Assembly (NCBI GenBank): GCA_023078555.1
Contig: CM041198.1
Location: 1,662,800-1,726,799 of the forward strand
From: Ulva prolifera
Taxonomy: Eukaryota > Chlorophyta > Ulvophyceae > Ulvales > Ulvaceae
Reading direction: 5' to 3'
DNA length: 64,000 bases
The position numbers and the translations under genes are program-made. Positions 1 through 11,900 of the stretch are shown here, one piece after another (positions within the stretch are counted from its first letter, which is position 1; each line of letters begins with the position of its first letter). Below the pieces are notes generated by a model. It was given only the letters and a program-made list of their open reading frames with translations, ran no database searches and was not told the origin of the DNA.

Positions 1-39
1 CCGCCGGACAACGGATACATAGATACATAGACAAGCGAC

Positions 40-60
40 GAGCCCCCCTTCGGGGGGCTC
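40..60. repeat. Perfect short hairpin
   Basis: GAGCCCCCC (40-48) and GGGGGGCTC (52-60) form a 9-bp GC stem with the 3-base loop TTC. It resembles a bacterial terminator in shape but lies in a eukaryotic repeat field with no upstream gene, so no terminator role is claimed. Confidence 0.6.
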
Positions 61-847
61 TTGCGCTTTGATACTCGAAGCTGAAGCATGAAGCTCGATG
101 CTGAAGCGGAGCGCTGCAGCCAGCGTGGCCAGAGGTGCATCGCAGCTGCGGCGCTCTGCTGCTCGATGCACGGTGCTCGACGCTCGATGCGAGCGATTTC
201 TGTCGCGGTAAATGTGATGCATAAGTTGTGATCAGAACATGTGATGTCTCAGCAGTGCTCGAAGCGGCCGCGTCCGTGGCGGAGCGCCGCTGAAAAGCTC
301 GGCAGCCAGTAGACGTGGCCCGAAGGGGGGCCCGACGGGGGGCCTGTCGGTCCTCGACGCTTGAGAAAACCGATGCTCGAAGCCGACGCAAGCGATGCCT
401 GACACCCCGAAAACAATGCAAACGCTACACATAAGTGCTGTGATGCCTCGGCTGGCTCCGATGCGGTCGCATCCGTGGCGGAGCGCTGCAGCCAGCGTGG
501 CCAGAGGTGCAGCGCTCCGCTGCGCGATGCGTCATGCTCGAAGCTCGATGCAATTCGTTTCTGATGCATTAGATATGAAGTACATAATTTAATTAGAATA
601 TGCGACGCCCCGGCTGCCCCAGAAGCGGCCGCGTCCGTGGCGGAGCGCCGCTGAAAGGCGCGTGGCCAGAGGTGCAGCGCAACTTCGGCGCCCCACAGCG
701 CTGCAGAGGAACGATGCGACCGCGAAGCGACCTGCGTCGCGGTGTTTCCGGAAGCAGATGCACCGATGCGAAGCCGACGCCGAGGCCCCGACGCGGAGGC
801 GAGGCCGGAACGGAGCAGCCGCCGGACAACGGATACATAGATACATA

Positions 848-905
848 GATACAGTGATGCTGAATATAATACTTATGATACAGTGATGCTGAATATAATA
901 CTTAT
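848..905. repeat. 29-bp direct repeat, two copies
   Basis: GATACAGTGATGCTGAATAT and its continuation occur twice head to tail (848-876 and 877-905), ending just before the segment upstream of the acidic-repeat gene that is conserved between the two gene copies. Confidence 0.85.
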
Positions 906-1071
906 GATATGCACATCATGCATGAACACACAACGTTGTGTACAGGCTGTGTATGAAGGAAGTTTCCATGCACATGTGTCACAACTAGTCATGCATCTTA
1001 CCTGGGCGATGATGTTTTTGGAGCTGTGCTTTCGAATTTTTTAATCGAGAAAACCTGGGTCATGCATACAG

Positions 1072-2339
1072 GATTTACGCCGCAGCTACCGTTGGCCTGA
1101 TGATGGCCGGAGCCGTGATGGCCCCCGAGCCCTCCAGCGCCGCCCTGGCCACCCCCTCTGGCTCCCAGCCCAGCCGCGGCCTCCTCTCCAAGGACAATGA
1201 CGGCGATGAGGGCAACGAAGGTGACGAGGGAAACGAGGGTGACGAGGGCCTTGACAACTTCCGCCGCAACCGCGGCAATGACGGCGACGAGGGGGATGAG
1301 GGCGATGAAGGCAACGAGGGTGACGAGGGCGACGAAGGTGACGAAGGCAATGAGGGCAACGAGGGCAACGAGGGCGATGAGGGCAACGAGGGCAACGAGG
1401 GCAACGAGGGCAATGAGGGCGATGAGGGCGATGAGGGCGACGAGGGCGGTTCTGTCAACACAAGCTCAGGCTCCACTGTATCACGCGTGGAGTGTGTCAG
1501 CCAGGGCACCGCCCGCACCATTTCTGCATTCAATAACGCCCACGCCACTGCCATCGCCAGAGTGTTCACCGAGTTCTGCCGCCCCGACTTTGACGGCCGC
1601 GTCGCGCGCGCCGCCATGGCCGCAGAGGACTCCGCCGTCGCCTTTGCCACCGCCATGGCCGCGACCCAGGCTGCTTGCGTCTCCCAGGGCAACGCCTTTG
1701 GCTGTGCGTCCGCCTCTGCTACCGCAACCGCGTGGGCAGAGGCCACCGCTGAGGCGCACGCGACCGCCGTCGCCGCTTCTGCAGAGGACTGCGACTGCCT
1801 CGCCGACGCCTCCGCGCTGTCCGTCGGCACAGCATCGACCTTCATCGAGCTCATCGCTGATGCGTTTGCCCGCAGTGAGGTGACTGCGTGCTCCGAGGGC
1901 GATTCCACCTCCTTCGCGGCCGCCTACGCCAGCTGCTCTGCTGTCGCCTACGCTAGCGTGTGGACCAAGGCCATCGCCGAGGCGCTGCTCGAGGGCAACT
2001 GCTACTCGACCAACGTCGCCACCCGCATCGTCGCCGAGACCAGCGGCACATTCGGCGTCATCGAGGGCTGCGAGCGCGATGACTTCTCCTTCGGTGATGC
2101 CTTCGGCTCCACCGACGGCTCCACCGCCGAGGGCGTACGCTCCCCTGTCCCCGTCCCTGCTATGAGATGGTGCAACGCTGTTCTACTCTGCTGGTGATCT
2201 AACATAGGATCCTCATCACAGTCTCAACATCCCTATTCTTGCCCCTGCTCCCCCCCCCCCCCCCCCCCCTCCCCGGCACTCTTTCCGTTACTTGCGTGAC
2301 GTTTCTTGCGCTGTGCAGCAGGCCAACGAATCCGAATAG
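1072..2339 (+). CDS. Acidic (D/N)EG-repeat, Ala/Cys-rich secreted-type protein, copy 1
   Basis: The frame opens after an AG at 1070-1071 and runs to 2134, then splices to 2319 and stops at 2339. After a hydrophobic start (residues AAATVGLMMAGAVMA) come about 30 DEG or NEG tripeptides (about 1200-1445), then a roughly 220-residue Ala/Ser/Thr-rich domain with ten Cys in short motifs such as VECVSQ, AACVSQ and EDCDCLAD. The intron (2135-2318, GTACGC...GTGCAG) is supported by copy 2: sequence diverges at the donor, yet both copies resume with CAGGCCAACGA and end QANESE or QANDSN. The intron holds a run of 20 C (2250-2269). The hydrophobic start and paired cysteines suggest an extracellular or wall protein; I do not recognise the family. 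The first coding exon is probably upstream and was not found; otherwise ATG 1100 or 1103 would be the start. Confidence 0.75.
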
Positions 2340-4066
2340 GCGCCCCGCGCTCGGACCAGCTCTGGTGCTCTGACAAGGCTAGGCTATTCTTGAAGTTGGT
2401 ACATAAGAGGCAGGAGGGTAGGCAGCATGCACGGTTAGCAGCGTCAGCTGCCCCCACACGAGCGCGCGCCCGTGTTGCCGCACCCGCTACGTGCTTTGAT
2501 GGACTTGTGATCTCGAGTGCTGTCAGGGGTAGGCTGGGCGATGCTTACGGCAGCGCTGCCAGCCGTCCTGGCTGTTGCTGCGGCAAGCCCAGCATGTGCA
2601 TGTGCCTGGAAGAGGTGCATGCATGTCTTTATTACTTCGGCGCCGTTTGGTAGATGTTTTGTTCCGGCATCGGCATGTTTGATATCTTTGAGCGACAAGT
2701 AGTGCAATGGCAGACTGTGTGTTGATGGAGGTCATATCACTGGATTGCCACACAGACCTAGGCGCAGATGCATGGCACTGTTGCAGTCCGAGCTGCCCTA
2801 GCTCATTCACTGCCACAGTGTGGCTGGCCGCAGAACCAGATGCGGCAATGTAACACTGCACATCCATGACAATCTCTGATTACCTATTATGTGCTTTTCG
2901 GTGTGCTTATTGGAGCAGCTTTGTGCAGAGGGCACATGCTGTGTTTGCTTGACTGTGGTGTCAAAGTTTCGCCCTCCGCAAGACCAGTGTTGTATGTGAC
3001 GTGGAGCCAACGCTGCACGCAGCAGCGTTAGATGCACATGTCGTGGCGGGTGCGAATGGATGCATGCTGTGGATCTGTTGCGCAGCATATGCGCATGTGC
3101 TTGATTCTGATGATGACCACGCCTTTGTATGATACCAAGCTTCGCATAAAGATGCCAGAATTGCACAATGAAGCAAGACCCGTGCTCTTTGTTGTTCACT
3201 GCATGTCCCCGTGCGTTGGGAGATGGGTCAACACCGAGCCAGAGTGTGCGGTGAGGAGAACCAATGTTTTCGCATGCATGCGTGCACCATCGCCACAGTG
3301 CGCATGCAGTACAGGCCAGCGGTGTCAAAGGGCACCGAAGCAGACAGGAGATCTTACCGTGTGCATGACATCAGACCAACTATTTTTTCTCCAAAAGTTT
3401 CATTGTACAGATGGCGATTGCTGGGCCCCCCAGCAAGCCTCACCAGGACATCTATTTCGCGATATAGCGAGAGGTCCATGGTTGATCCATGGTACGACAC
3501 CGCATCCCGTAGAGGCACATGTTCAATGTGTCTGCACATCATCAATCAATGCCACACTGCGGGCAACTCTCGGTCACACAGACTGCAGGCATACAGGGCC
3601 CGGCACTGGTCCCCACGGGCTGCTCTGCGCAGAACGCGCGAACGTCATTGATCTGACGCCATACTGGTAGATCTGCCCTGATGCTTATGGTACTGATCCA
3701 GCAACGACATCACTTGCCTTAAGAACACTGTTGTGGCTGCTGGTGCATGCTCACGTGACGTTCTGTAAATGCATGTCCTTGCAATTGAGCTGCAGGTCGT
3801 GGCGGAGGTGGACAAGCATTCTGAAGGCAGGCGTCTCGGACCGATATCCCTGGGAGGTACACACACAGCATCAAGACATTCACAGCCTTTAGAAATTTAT
3901 TTTGTGTGCCCGATAATGTAGTGGTTTATGTTGCGGTCGTGGTCGATGGAGTGCTTTTGCGATGGGCGCTCTGTGATTCGGCGATCCACTCTGCAACAAA
4001 GTTGCTGCCCTGGTACATACCTGCTTCCTTCACAGACGCCTAATGCTACCTTCCACGCAAGATGCG
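2340..4066. other. Intergenic stretch, no gene seen
   Basis: Only short, overlapping open frames without recognisable motifs occur. The stretch separates the acidic-repeat gene from the first sHSP gene and is rich in TGCATG words. A 22-bp segment at 2730-2751 is repeated in inverse orientation at 17675-17696. Confidence 0.5.
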
Positions 4067-4067
4067 C

Positions 4068-4080
4068 TTCCAGAATCCTC
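4068..4080 (+). promoter_or_regulatory. Heat-shock-element-like site upstream of sHSP copy 1
   Basis: TTCcaGAAtcCTC gives three alternating 5-base units with one mismatch in the third, about 140 bases before the TATA box. Heat-shock factor binds alternating GAA/TTC units. The equivalent position in the second gene copy has lost the GAA, so only copy 1 has a good site. Confidence 0.45.
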
Positions 4081-4217
4081 TGCTGTCTCTGCAACACGTG
4101 GCATGTATTGTGTATCGCCTCATCACTTCCGACCTGCTACAGACGTCCCAGACGTTTCCACACGATGAACACAGCCGTAACATCCAAGCACGAAACCATC
4201 GATCGCTGTCGATGCGT

Positions 4218-4229
4218 TTATATATTTAA
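4218..4229 (+). promoter_or_regulatory. TATA box, sHSP copy 1
   Basis: TTTATATATTTA lies about 130 bases before the ATG at 4354. Sequence between about 4090 and this box is recognisably related to the region before sHSP copy 2 (15420-15500), which supports a shared promoter. Confidence 0.6.
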
Positions 4230-4353
4230 GCAGCGCGCAAGGAGCATGGGCATCCATCGTGTGCAACTGCTGATGCCTGGTGTTGACCGACGTACCAGCT
4301 ACCCACGCCAGCGCCATTTTCATTTCAACAGAGAGTCTCTAATTTAAATCATT

Positions 4354-5334
4354 ATGTTTTGTGGACGTGCGTTCGATCATCATGCCTTCAACCCTTTCTT
4401 CGCGGAATCGCTGATGTTTGACCCGCTGCGCATGGGCGCCATGGGTGGAGCGCCGGGATGGTGTCGCAAGGTCAAGGCGCACTGCCAAGAAAGGAATCTA
4501 GAGAGCAACATACTCATTGATGTGACGGAGGTGTGTGCGACGGTCTTCAATTATGTCTCCATGCGATCCTGTACCTTGACCTTGTTTCAGAACCTGTCGT
4601 TCCCATGCAATTAAGGGGTGCCTGCACACCAGCTTCACCCACCGCCTATCACGTTAAAGTGTGTTGAAAATGCGCAGCCAGAGAGTTCTTCTGTGTGATC
4701 CCTTGGGGCTGCTATCACTGTTTCCTTGCATCAAGGTTCATGTCCTGTACAGACGTCTCCAGCGGTGGTGTCCGGACAGACGTGCCTCTGCACATGTGGC
4801 AGCCTCAATCCCATGAAGTCTCCTCGTCCACTGCCCCAGCTCCAATTTCTTTGCCAGACCCTCACAGCCATGTGTGCTGTACAGACAGAAGACAGCATTC
4901 AGATCGTGGCGGAGGTTCCTGGGGCCACCAAAGACACAGTGCAGATCGAGATCGAGAATGCGGTGCTGGCAATCAGCGTCGCCCCTCCTGATGAGCCAAC
5001 ACCCGTAGACACCGGAGCGCCGCCCCGCCCACCCGCCAACGAGGTCGATCCTGCTGATGTAGCAGGCCCATCCTCTGCTCCTCCGCCTCCTTCTCAGCAA
5101 GGCAGCCCTGCAGCCGACCCGGCAGAGGTGGGCGCGGAAGGCACTCCTGACGAGGGCTCGCAGCGCCGTGTGCTCCTACAGGAGCGGCCAACGAAGTTTG
5201 CCAAGCGCATCGTGGAGCTGCCAGAGGGGGCTGAGGCCCTCAAGGCTGAGGCCTCCTGCAGTGATGGCGTGCTCACCATCACCATCCCAAGACAGCCGGC
5301 CCCAGAGTCAAAGACCCGCGTCCCTGTTGCCTGA
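4354..5334 (+). CDS. Small heat-shock protein (HSP20/alpha-crystallin type), copy 1
   Basis: Two exons, 4354-4530 and 4885-5334, give about 208 residues. Exon 1 encodes a Phe/Met/Gly-rich N-terminus ending SNILIDVTE. The phase-0 intron opens GTGTGTGCG and ends CTGTACAG. Exon 2 continues TEDSIQIVAEVPGATKDTVQ, the start of an alpha-crystallin domain, and closes with the typical late strand motif SCSDGVLTITIP. Between the two halves lies a Pro/Ala/Asp/Glu-rich insert of about 55 residues, a loop expansion of the kind known in green-algal HSP22 proteins. sHSPs are ATP-independent chaperones that hold unfolding proteins; no transit peptide is obvious, so cytosolic action is assumed. The same intron position recurs in three other genes here, which strongly supports this model. 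Confidence 0.88.
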
Positions 5335-7011
5335 AGGTTCCCGACGCTGCCCACACCGCGCAAGTGATGGCCTTTCTCTCTGGATTTGGTTACAAGACTT
5401 CTGGAGGCTGTTCTCCTGTTGGGGATGTGCAGGCAGCTGTGAACGTAGGCCCTTCCAGCACTGTCGTGCTGTTTTCTCTCTAGTGTTGCAAGCAGCTCAG
5501 GCTGATGGGCAAGCAGCCAGCAGCGCCCACGAGGGGTGTGGGACCGTAGTATGTGACCTGGCCATTGGCATGTGCGCTGGCCCTCCCTCTACAGGAAACA
5601 CTGAGAACTACTTGGCCTGGGCATGCAGCCTCCAGCAGCTGTCCCTGGCCGCTGCTTCTGCAGCGTGCAATAACATTCGACTCTGTGTTCTGCAATGTGG
5701 TGGTGCCGCACACCAATTGGGCTTAAGCCTTCTTTAATTCCGGGGCCTGCGCCTCTGCTGGCACAGTGACGAGCATTGCCCGATTAGCTCTTTGCAATCT
5801 GTGCTGGACAACACTTCTGTGATGCTTCTGCACATACAACTAGAATGTGTGTGACACATGTGCTCTGTTGGACCGCTGATGTCCTCCTGCTCGGCACAAA
5901 CACAATCACATACACATGTTTCAGATGTTCCAGCCCGCTGAGACCAGTTGCACCGTGGCAGCCCAACACTGCAGCCGAGTCTGTTCAACAGCCGACGGAG
6001 CTGCACCACTCCACACTCTGAACCGTACCCGCACACCGACGCTGACAGCACACCCATGCAAGTGGTTCTGAAATCCTCGTCGGTCAAACGCCTCCCAAAC
6101 ATCACCTGCCCACTGGCATTGCAGTCAAACCTACACAGAAGCTCGCTCTTGGCATACATGCATGCACACAACTCCCGTGGGTGTGACATGTACTGAACGG
6201 GAACACAGCTCGAGCACCACCGCCCCGACGGACGGGCCTCTGCCTTAGAATCGCGACGGCCATCCCGGGCGTGGGCGGACAGAACACATGCACACAGTGT
6301 TGGCACTTTTGTATTTCGTATGGCATACGCTGGGCAGCGAATACGGTATGCAAATACGTTTGCGGTGGGGGAATACGTGTGTCAAAGTGCACTTGAGGCA
6401 GGAACATAGCAACGGGGGTGCGGGGGCGCAGCCCCCGCCGACCAGAGCATCGATATCTGTGCATGCACCAAGACAACAGCAGCTCATTCTGTTGCAACAT
6501 CCTCGTCCACGTGTCAGCTACCACTTTCACAACTGTTCCCCAAGAACCGCTGCATCGTGAACAGCACGCTGCACGTAAGCCGCAATGTCTCATGACCTCT
6601 GACAATACTACAGACACTGGCACGACGAAACGTTACACGAGGCTCTGCGTGGCGGCATGCGCAGCGCAGCGGCCGCGGCAGGTGACTATTGAGCCTACGC
6701 GCTTGTCGACAAGCGTCTACAAGCGCAATCTGTGTACAGCGCTAGCCCTTAGGCGCCCACACGCTGGCCAAGTCCAACGTATGCCGTATTCCATACGCTG
6801 TGGCCATAATACGCGTATTTCATACGTTTTTTCCGAGAATACGCGTATTTTGCCATCACTGCACACAGCCCACCGGTACTCCCACAACACTAGCACTGGC
6901 CGTTGCAAGCAAAGTGCCAGCACTCACCGCATCCAGCGCGGCCTTGCGCGAGGGTCTGGCAGGCGATGCAACTACTGCAGTTTGTTGCATGCAACAAAAG
7001 ACACTGTGCAA

Positions 7012-7055
7012 CTGAGTGCCTCCCAGACAGTAGCTGAGTGTCTCCCAGACAGTAA
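7012..7055. repeat. 22-bp tandem pair
   Basis: GAGTGYCTCCCAGACAGTA followed by RST is present twice head to tail, the copies differing at a few bases. No coding context is apparent. Confidence 0.6.
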
Positions 7056-8518
7056 GTGAGTGATGGCCAGACATCCCCACACACACCTCTCACAATTTGC
7101 AGGTCTGGAGGTGAGGTTGCATGGCAGCATTGCCGCACACCCATGCAGCCCCGCATGATATGGAGGCCCCGCCAACGTGCACAACCGGACAGGCACTCCG
7201 AACGCGCAGGCCAGCACATCATCTGCACTCCGTGAAGCCGCACCTGGGCAGAGCAACGCCAGCACCGTGAGCATGGCGGAGAACATCTCCTCAGCACGCA
7301 GAAGTCCAGTGGCGCACGCAATCGCAAGAGCCGCGGCGGCTCATCGGGTTCCGTGCATTGTGTAAGTGATGCACGGAGCAGGCGAGCATGGGCCCTCAGG
7401 CGGAATTGCTGAAGTGACATCTGGCATCTCCGGCTGGGTCACAAGCGGGCAGCAGGCAGCAACTGCTTCAAGTGCTTGTAGCCACTGACGCTCGCTGTTC
7501 ATATCCTATATATATAGGTATACTCTGTGGCGGGCTGTGGCCATGGCCATGGGGCGCCGCGGACGTGCTCACAGGCCCCCCGACGCGATGTCCTGTGCTT
7601 TCTATGGCGTTCTATGATTATGAGAAGCCATTCGTATGTGTTCGCCTTTGCAACGTTGTATATTTTGGGGTTTCCACCTGTAGGTAGGCCTGCTGGCTCC
7701 TCTTGCTGAGTGGTACATCATATGATCCACCACACTCGACACATGCTCACTGGCTGGGCTGCCAAGTCATTGCACGGCAAGCTTGTGGCCGGCAAAATCT
7801 GCACCTGCAAGCTCTGCATTGTGTAGGCGGCATGACATCATGGTGCTTGTCATGGGCATACATGCATGCTTGTGGGCTTGAACTTCACTGGTTCTGCAAG
7901 TGGGAGGTTCTTGGGCCTGTCAATTAACTTGAAAACAAGGTGCTGTCAGCGCCTGCAGCACGCTCGGCGCCTTCAGGACGCCCTCAGGAGGAGAGTCTCG
8001 TGCCCTGGAAGACAAACACCAATGCATACAGTTCCAGTGTTGCTCAAAGAGTGCACAGCGCCACATGCATGCGATTCACAGCATTCCGCTGCAGGCCATG
8101 AAACATGCCAGCTCAGCCACACCCCGACCGGACGGATCCGCCCCGGCCGCCGACCTCTCGCCGCTCGCTGGCCATCGATGATCATGATGGAGTGGCGGCG
8201 ATGGGCCCGACAGGAGTGCCCTCCTTCACACCACATGCATGTTCTATCGGATTCCTGTATACGCGCTGGGGCCGGCATTTCATGTTTGTGGCCGGGGCGG
8301 GCTTGAGGTACGTACCTACTAGTGGGCGGTCTTCAAGGAGCCGATGAGCCGAATCCCGGGCCTTGTGCAGCGAGTCGGCGCCCGGCGCAGCTGCAAAGGC
8401 CAGGATCTATGAGGTGCCGTGTTGGGTCGCTTTGCATGCAGCAGTTCCAGGGCTACCACCCAGAAACTAGACCTGAATATTCAGAATTGTTACATATGAT
8501 CGGGCCCGACACACTTTT

Positions 8519-8578
8519 GAGGTGATGCCATCACCTCAACAGTATGCCGGGTGGCAAAACGCAGTGCGTTTTGCCACC
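8519..8578. repeat. Two adjacent perfect hairpins
   Basis: GAGGTGAT/ATCACCTC with a 3-base loop (8519-8537) is followed 12 bases later by GGTGGCAAAACGC/GCGTTTTGCCACC with the loop AGT (8550-8578). The second stem is 13 bp and perfect. No gene ends here, so a termination role cannot be argued. Confidence 0.75.
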
Positions 8579-9335
8579 AAATGAGGTACCGGTGCAGTGG
8601 CGACTGCATGCGCGTTCGCGACCAAAATTTCCGGCGCACCCATAAAGTGCTGCTGCAGACTGGTGTGGGCGGTTGCGACTGCGTGCTACTATAGCAGCTT
8701 GTGTGCTATGCCTGTGTTTGCTGTTTGCTGGTTTCGGTGTGTTTTTGTCAGCTGCAGGCTGTGCCGGGCTGGGCGGGATGCCTGCAGAAATTGTTTTGCA
8801 TCTGCATTCTGGGGGCCGTGGTGTTCATTCGCAGGTGATGTCGCGCTGCGAGGTGTTGTGTTATGCATACTGTACATGCGGGCTGCGTGTGCTGCATTGG
8901 TGGTGTACACCACATGTATTATGTGGTGCTATATATTGGTCGACCTGCTTCTCTGACGCCGTCCCTGACCTCCAAGTTGCGGGCAACACCGTGTGACAAG
9001 AAAGCACTGTCACCAATGCACACACTCTTCTGCCGAAGCACCAGCCTACATGGACGTCTCCGGCCGCTGTAGTGGACAAGGCTGTGTACAGTGCCGGCCT
9101 ACACTCACCCACGTGAACCGCTATGCATATGCATGCATCCACTGGCGTTGGCAATGGCAGCGCCAGTACATGTGGAGCAGCCTGTTCCTGACTGAGTGCT
9201 CACAGTTGCCTGCGGGCAACTATAGCTAGTACCTCTGCATGCAGGAGCCCCACGTATCTGCGCCGATAGCTTGCACGAGATATGATGTGTGCATATGCAT
9301 GCCACCGGGCGCCCATCACTTGCGTGTTAAAATGA

Positions 9336-9401
9336 CAAAGTCACAGAGGCCGGTAGCACCGCCAGGGCGCCCTGGCGGTGCTACCGGCCTCTGTGACTTT
9401 G
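9336..9401. repeat. 66-bp perfect palindrome with no spacer
   Basis: The centre lies between 9368 and 9369 (GCCAGGGC|GCCCTGGC). Both 33-bp arms match without a mismatch out to CAAAGTCACAGAGG...CCTCTGTGACTTTG. Such long spacer-free palindromes are unstable and usually young. No open frame or terminal duplication links it to a transposon. Confidence 0.9.
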
Positions 9402-11771
9402 GCGCAGCACACAGGCTTACTAAGTAAGCACACCGGCAGTAGCAAATTCAGACAAACATTGAACGCGGCCTTGGTTGCCCAGCACAGCACGACGGCGACA
9501 CGCGTCGCGCCAGCGCGCAGATGTGCACACTCACGCAGTCAACCCCCAAACCACACGCCCCAACCACGCAGCCCCGGGCCCGCGGAACGCTCACGGAACG
9601 ACCCCGCGCCCGCGCGGCGGAGGTGGCCCAAGCTGACAGCCCGGCCGCGGCCGACCCCCCTTCGCTTGTGTGCACATATACACACTCTGACGGAGAACCA
9701 CGCGTACTTTCGTGTACAGGCCTCTGGCGTGCTGTGTGCAGTACATATGAAAAGCCCAAACGCATGCAATGGCTGCCAGCAATTGGCAAGGTTGGACGTT
9801 CATGGCCATCGATCATACCCGTACACGTGTCATTGGCTATTATTTGGACTGTACTCCGTATGGTTGAGCATGACACGTCAAGATTATTTTTTCTCTGCAG
9901 GGACCCAGCTGGGTCGCAGTGATTCCAGAATGTTGGGTCGACCCGATCCAGACAGCACAGAACAACATTGACTGATCTCAGATCTCATGAGAGGTTGCAC
10001 CTTGATCAATGTGTTGTTGTTGTTCCTGCACTGTTTTTAATCTTGCAGTATCCAACAGATCTACACATTGATGGCCCAGGGAGCACTGGCATGCTGGAAG
10101 CTCATGGTCAGAAAAAAAAAATCTGAGTTCAAAATCAATCTGGGTATCGATGTCACCCATGCATGCCGACACGAAGAAAATATCAACAAAATGTTGTTAC
10201 AGTGGAGTAGTTGGGCATAGACATACACAGCAAAAGCATCTCTTCAAGAGAAGAAGTTCTGAATCAAGATGCGCAGGGCACGCGCAGCAAAATGCGTTTC
10301 CCAGCATGTGCTGTGGTGCACATGCCATGCATGCCAGTGCAGGGTTCACCGCATGCGGTGGTGCACCTGCAGGGTTCAGTTTGCATATGCAAGATATGTG
10401 TACATATGTGCCCCGGCCTGAGACACTACTAGCAGTGCTGCATCTCATGGCAATTTTGGGCAGCCCCAAAAGCATTGCCATTTGAGGGCGCGTCAAATCA
10501 TCACTGGCAACGTTGGCAGTGCCAGCTGCCGACATGCATGTATCGGCCGTAGTGCTCTGAACCATATGAGATGTATCTTGTACGATGTAGACTTCTAGTA
10601 TCATGTACAGTCAGAAAGAGTATCCTGAGGTCTCTACACCTGCACTGTACATGTCAAAATTTGTGCCGCCTCATGAGCAGAATGCACTGCTGAATATCAT
10701 AATGATGGAGATCTGCACAGGTGGCCAGATCACCATGGTGACTTATTTTGGGCTGTCAGCATGGGGCCATGTGAGCCTGCATAACATATGTTAAACCTCG
10801 CCTTAGCCAGGCAGCACTATCTTGAGATGTTGCATGATACCTTGCACTTGCCTCTAGCAACTGTGAGTGTTACTATGGGTTTCTCTTCCTGCTCATGATG
10901 CTCTGCCTCACACGTTTCCATGCTGCAGCTGTGGGGTTGTGAAATTCACCAGCCTCCTGCGCATCTATCTTCAGATACATGCCGCAGCTGCAGGTGTTTA
11001 ATTAGTGCACATGAGGAGCTCCATAATATGACCTATTTTCGCATATCCCATGGTCCATGTGTCCCGTTGACAACACGTACACGGTCATCGGGCTTGTGAA
11101 GTCTAACTTTTTTAAAGTTCCTCTACAAAGTCCTGACACTGTGCTTCCGGGTTGTTGACGGTGTGTGCACCTGGAAGGAATTCCAGCCGAGCTGCGAGTT
11201 CACAGGGCACGCGGTGCGGTTCGATCCGTGTGCACAACAACGGATTCGTACGACACACGTGTGCAGCACCGCGGTGCACCGAGCCGAAACGTTAACGCTG
11301 GCCAGCGGACCACACGTCCGCACGGTAGGCTGGCGACCTGGCGCATTCCGTGCTTTGCTCGCGCCGCACGGTCCTATGAGCGTTACGCCACCTACATGTA
11401 CGTATACGAGAATTCATGGTTGACGAGAGATATCGTGTAAGCTTTCTGGAGCGAATTGCGCAGGGTGCCGGCGCAATTAGTACAACGCGAGGCGGCTGAA
11501 TCAGAATTCGAATTTAGTACATGTATCCGCAAGTTGGTCCCGCAACATGAGGCCGGCCGGGAAGTAGTCTAAGCTTGCGCGACAGGTGTGGATGTCACGT
11601 AATACGCGCGACGCCGTGCGGAGAGTCGGTGGAAGTGGCTGCGAGGCACCTGTATCTCGAGATACGCCATGTCCACGTCGACCACCTCAAGAGTGCATTC
11701 AGCATCGCGAGAGGTGGCTTGCTGTGTGATCTGAAGGCGAGCAGCTTTTGTTTAGCACTGGCCTGCTGCTG

Positions 11772-11779
11772 GTATATAA
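11772..11779 (+). promoter_or_regulatory. TATA box upstream of a candidate first exon
   Basis: GTATATAA lies about 125 bases before the ATG at 11901. The spacing matches the two sHSP promoters at 4218 and 15563. It may serve acidic-repeat copy 2 if the first exon proposed for that gene is right. Confidence 0.45.
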
Positions 11780-11900
11780 GCCATGCGCAGCACATCATTC
11801 GACACAGTCTCTTCTTTCGCTCACCGGCTCTCTGCACGCAAGTAGCTACACACCTGAATTTGATCGTTCTGCTCCGACACATTCAAACCGTCCGAAGAAA

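Larger units (their letters stand above)
1..910. repeat. Degenerate GC-rich repeat field, no gene
   Basis: Several imperfect copies of a unit containing the words GTCCGTGGCGGAGCGC and GTGGCCAGAGGTGCA occur near 100-150, 270-320, 470-515 and 630-680, separated by ATGCTCGA-rich filler. A 30-bp segment at 1-30 recurs at 819-848, so the whole field may be one period of a larger repeat running out of the window. Only short overlapping open frames are present on both strands, with no family resemblance, so no gene is called. Confidence 0.7.
5335..11770. other. Long stretch without a supportable gene
   Basis: Open frames up to 190 codons (for example 5734-6306 minus) occur, but they overlap others on both strands and show no family motif, so none is called. 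Contents seen: two ATACG-rich clusters (6300-6380, 6778-6852), a 22-bp tandem pair (about 7012-7055), hairpins (8519-8537, 8550-8578), a 66-bp perfect palindrome (9336-9401) and many TGCATG words. Confidence 0.5.

Noticed and set aside
40-60. Intrinsic bacterial terminator
   Set aside because: Hairpin without upstream gene in eukaryotic repeat DNA.
1075-1908. Long minus-strand open frame (Ser/Pro/Leu-rich) opposite acidic-repeat copy 1, and its equivalent at 12549-13349
   Set aside because: It is the mirror of the DEG/NEG tripeptide codons; the plus strand has the conserved splice, cysteines and copy-to-copy protein conservation.
2807-3670. Overlapping frames of 173 and 212 codons on opposite strands
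   Set aside because: Mutually exclusive, His/Cys/Thr-rich composition typical of random reading of TGCATG-rich DNA, no motif.
5734-6306. 190-codon Cys-rich minus-strand frame
   Set aside because: No family motif, overlapping frames on both strands, and no splice-supported extension.
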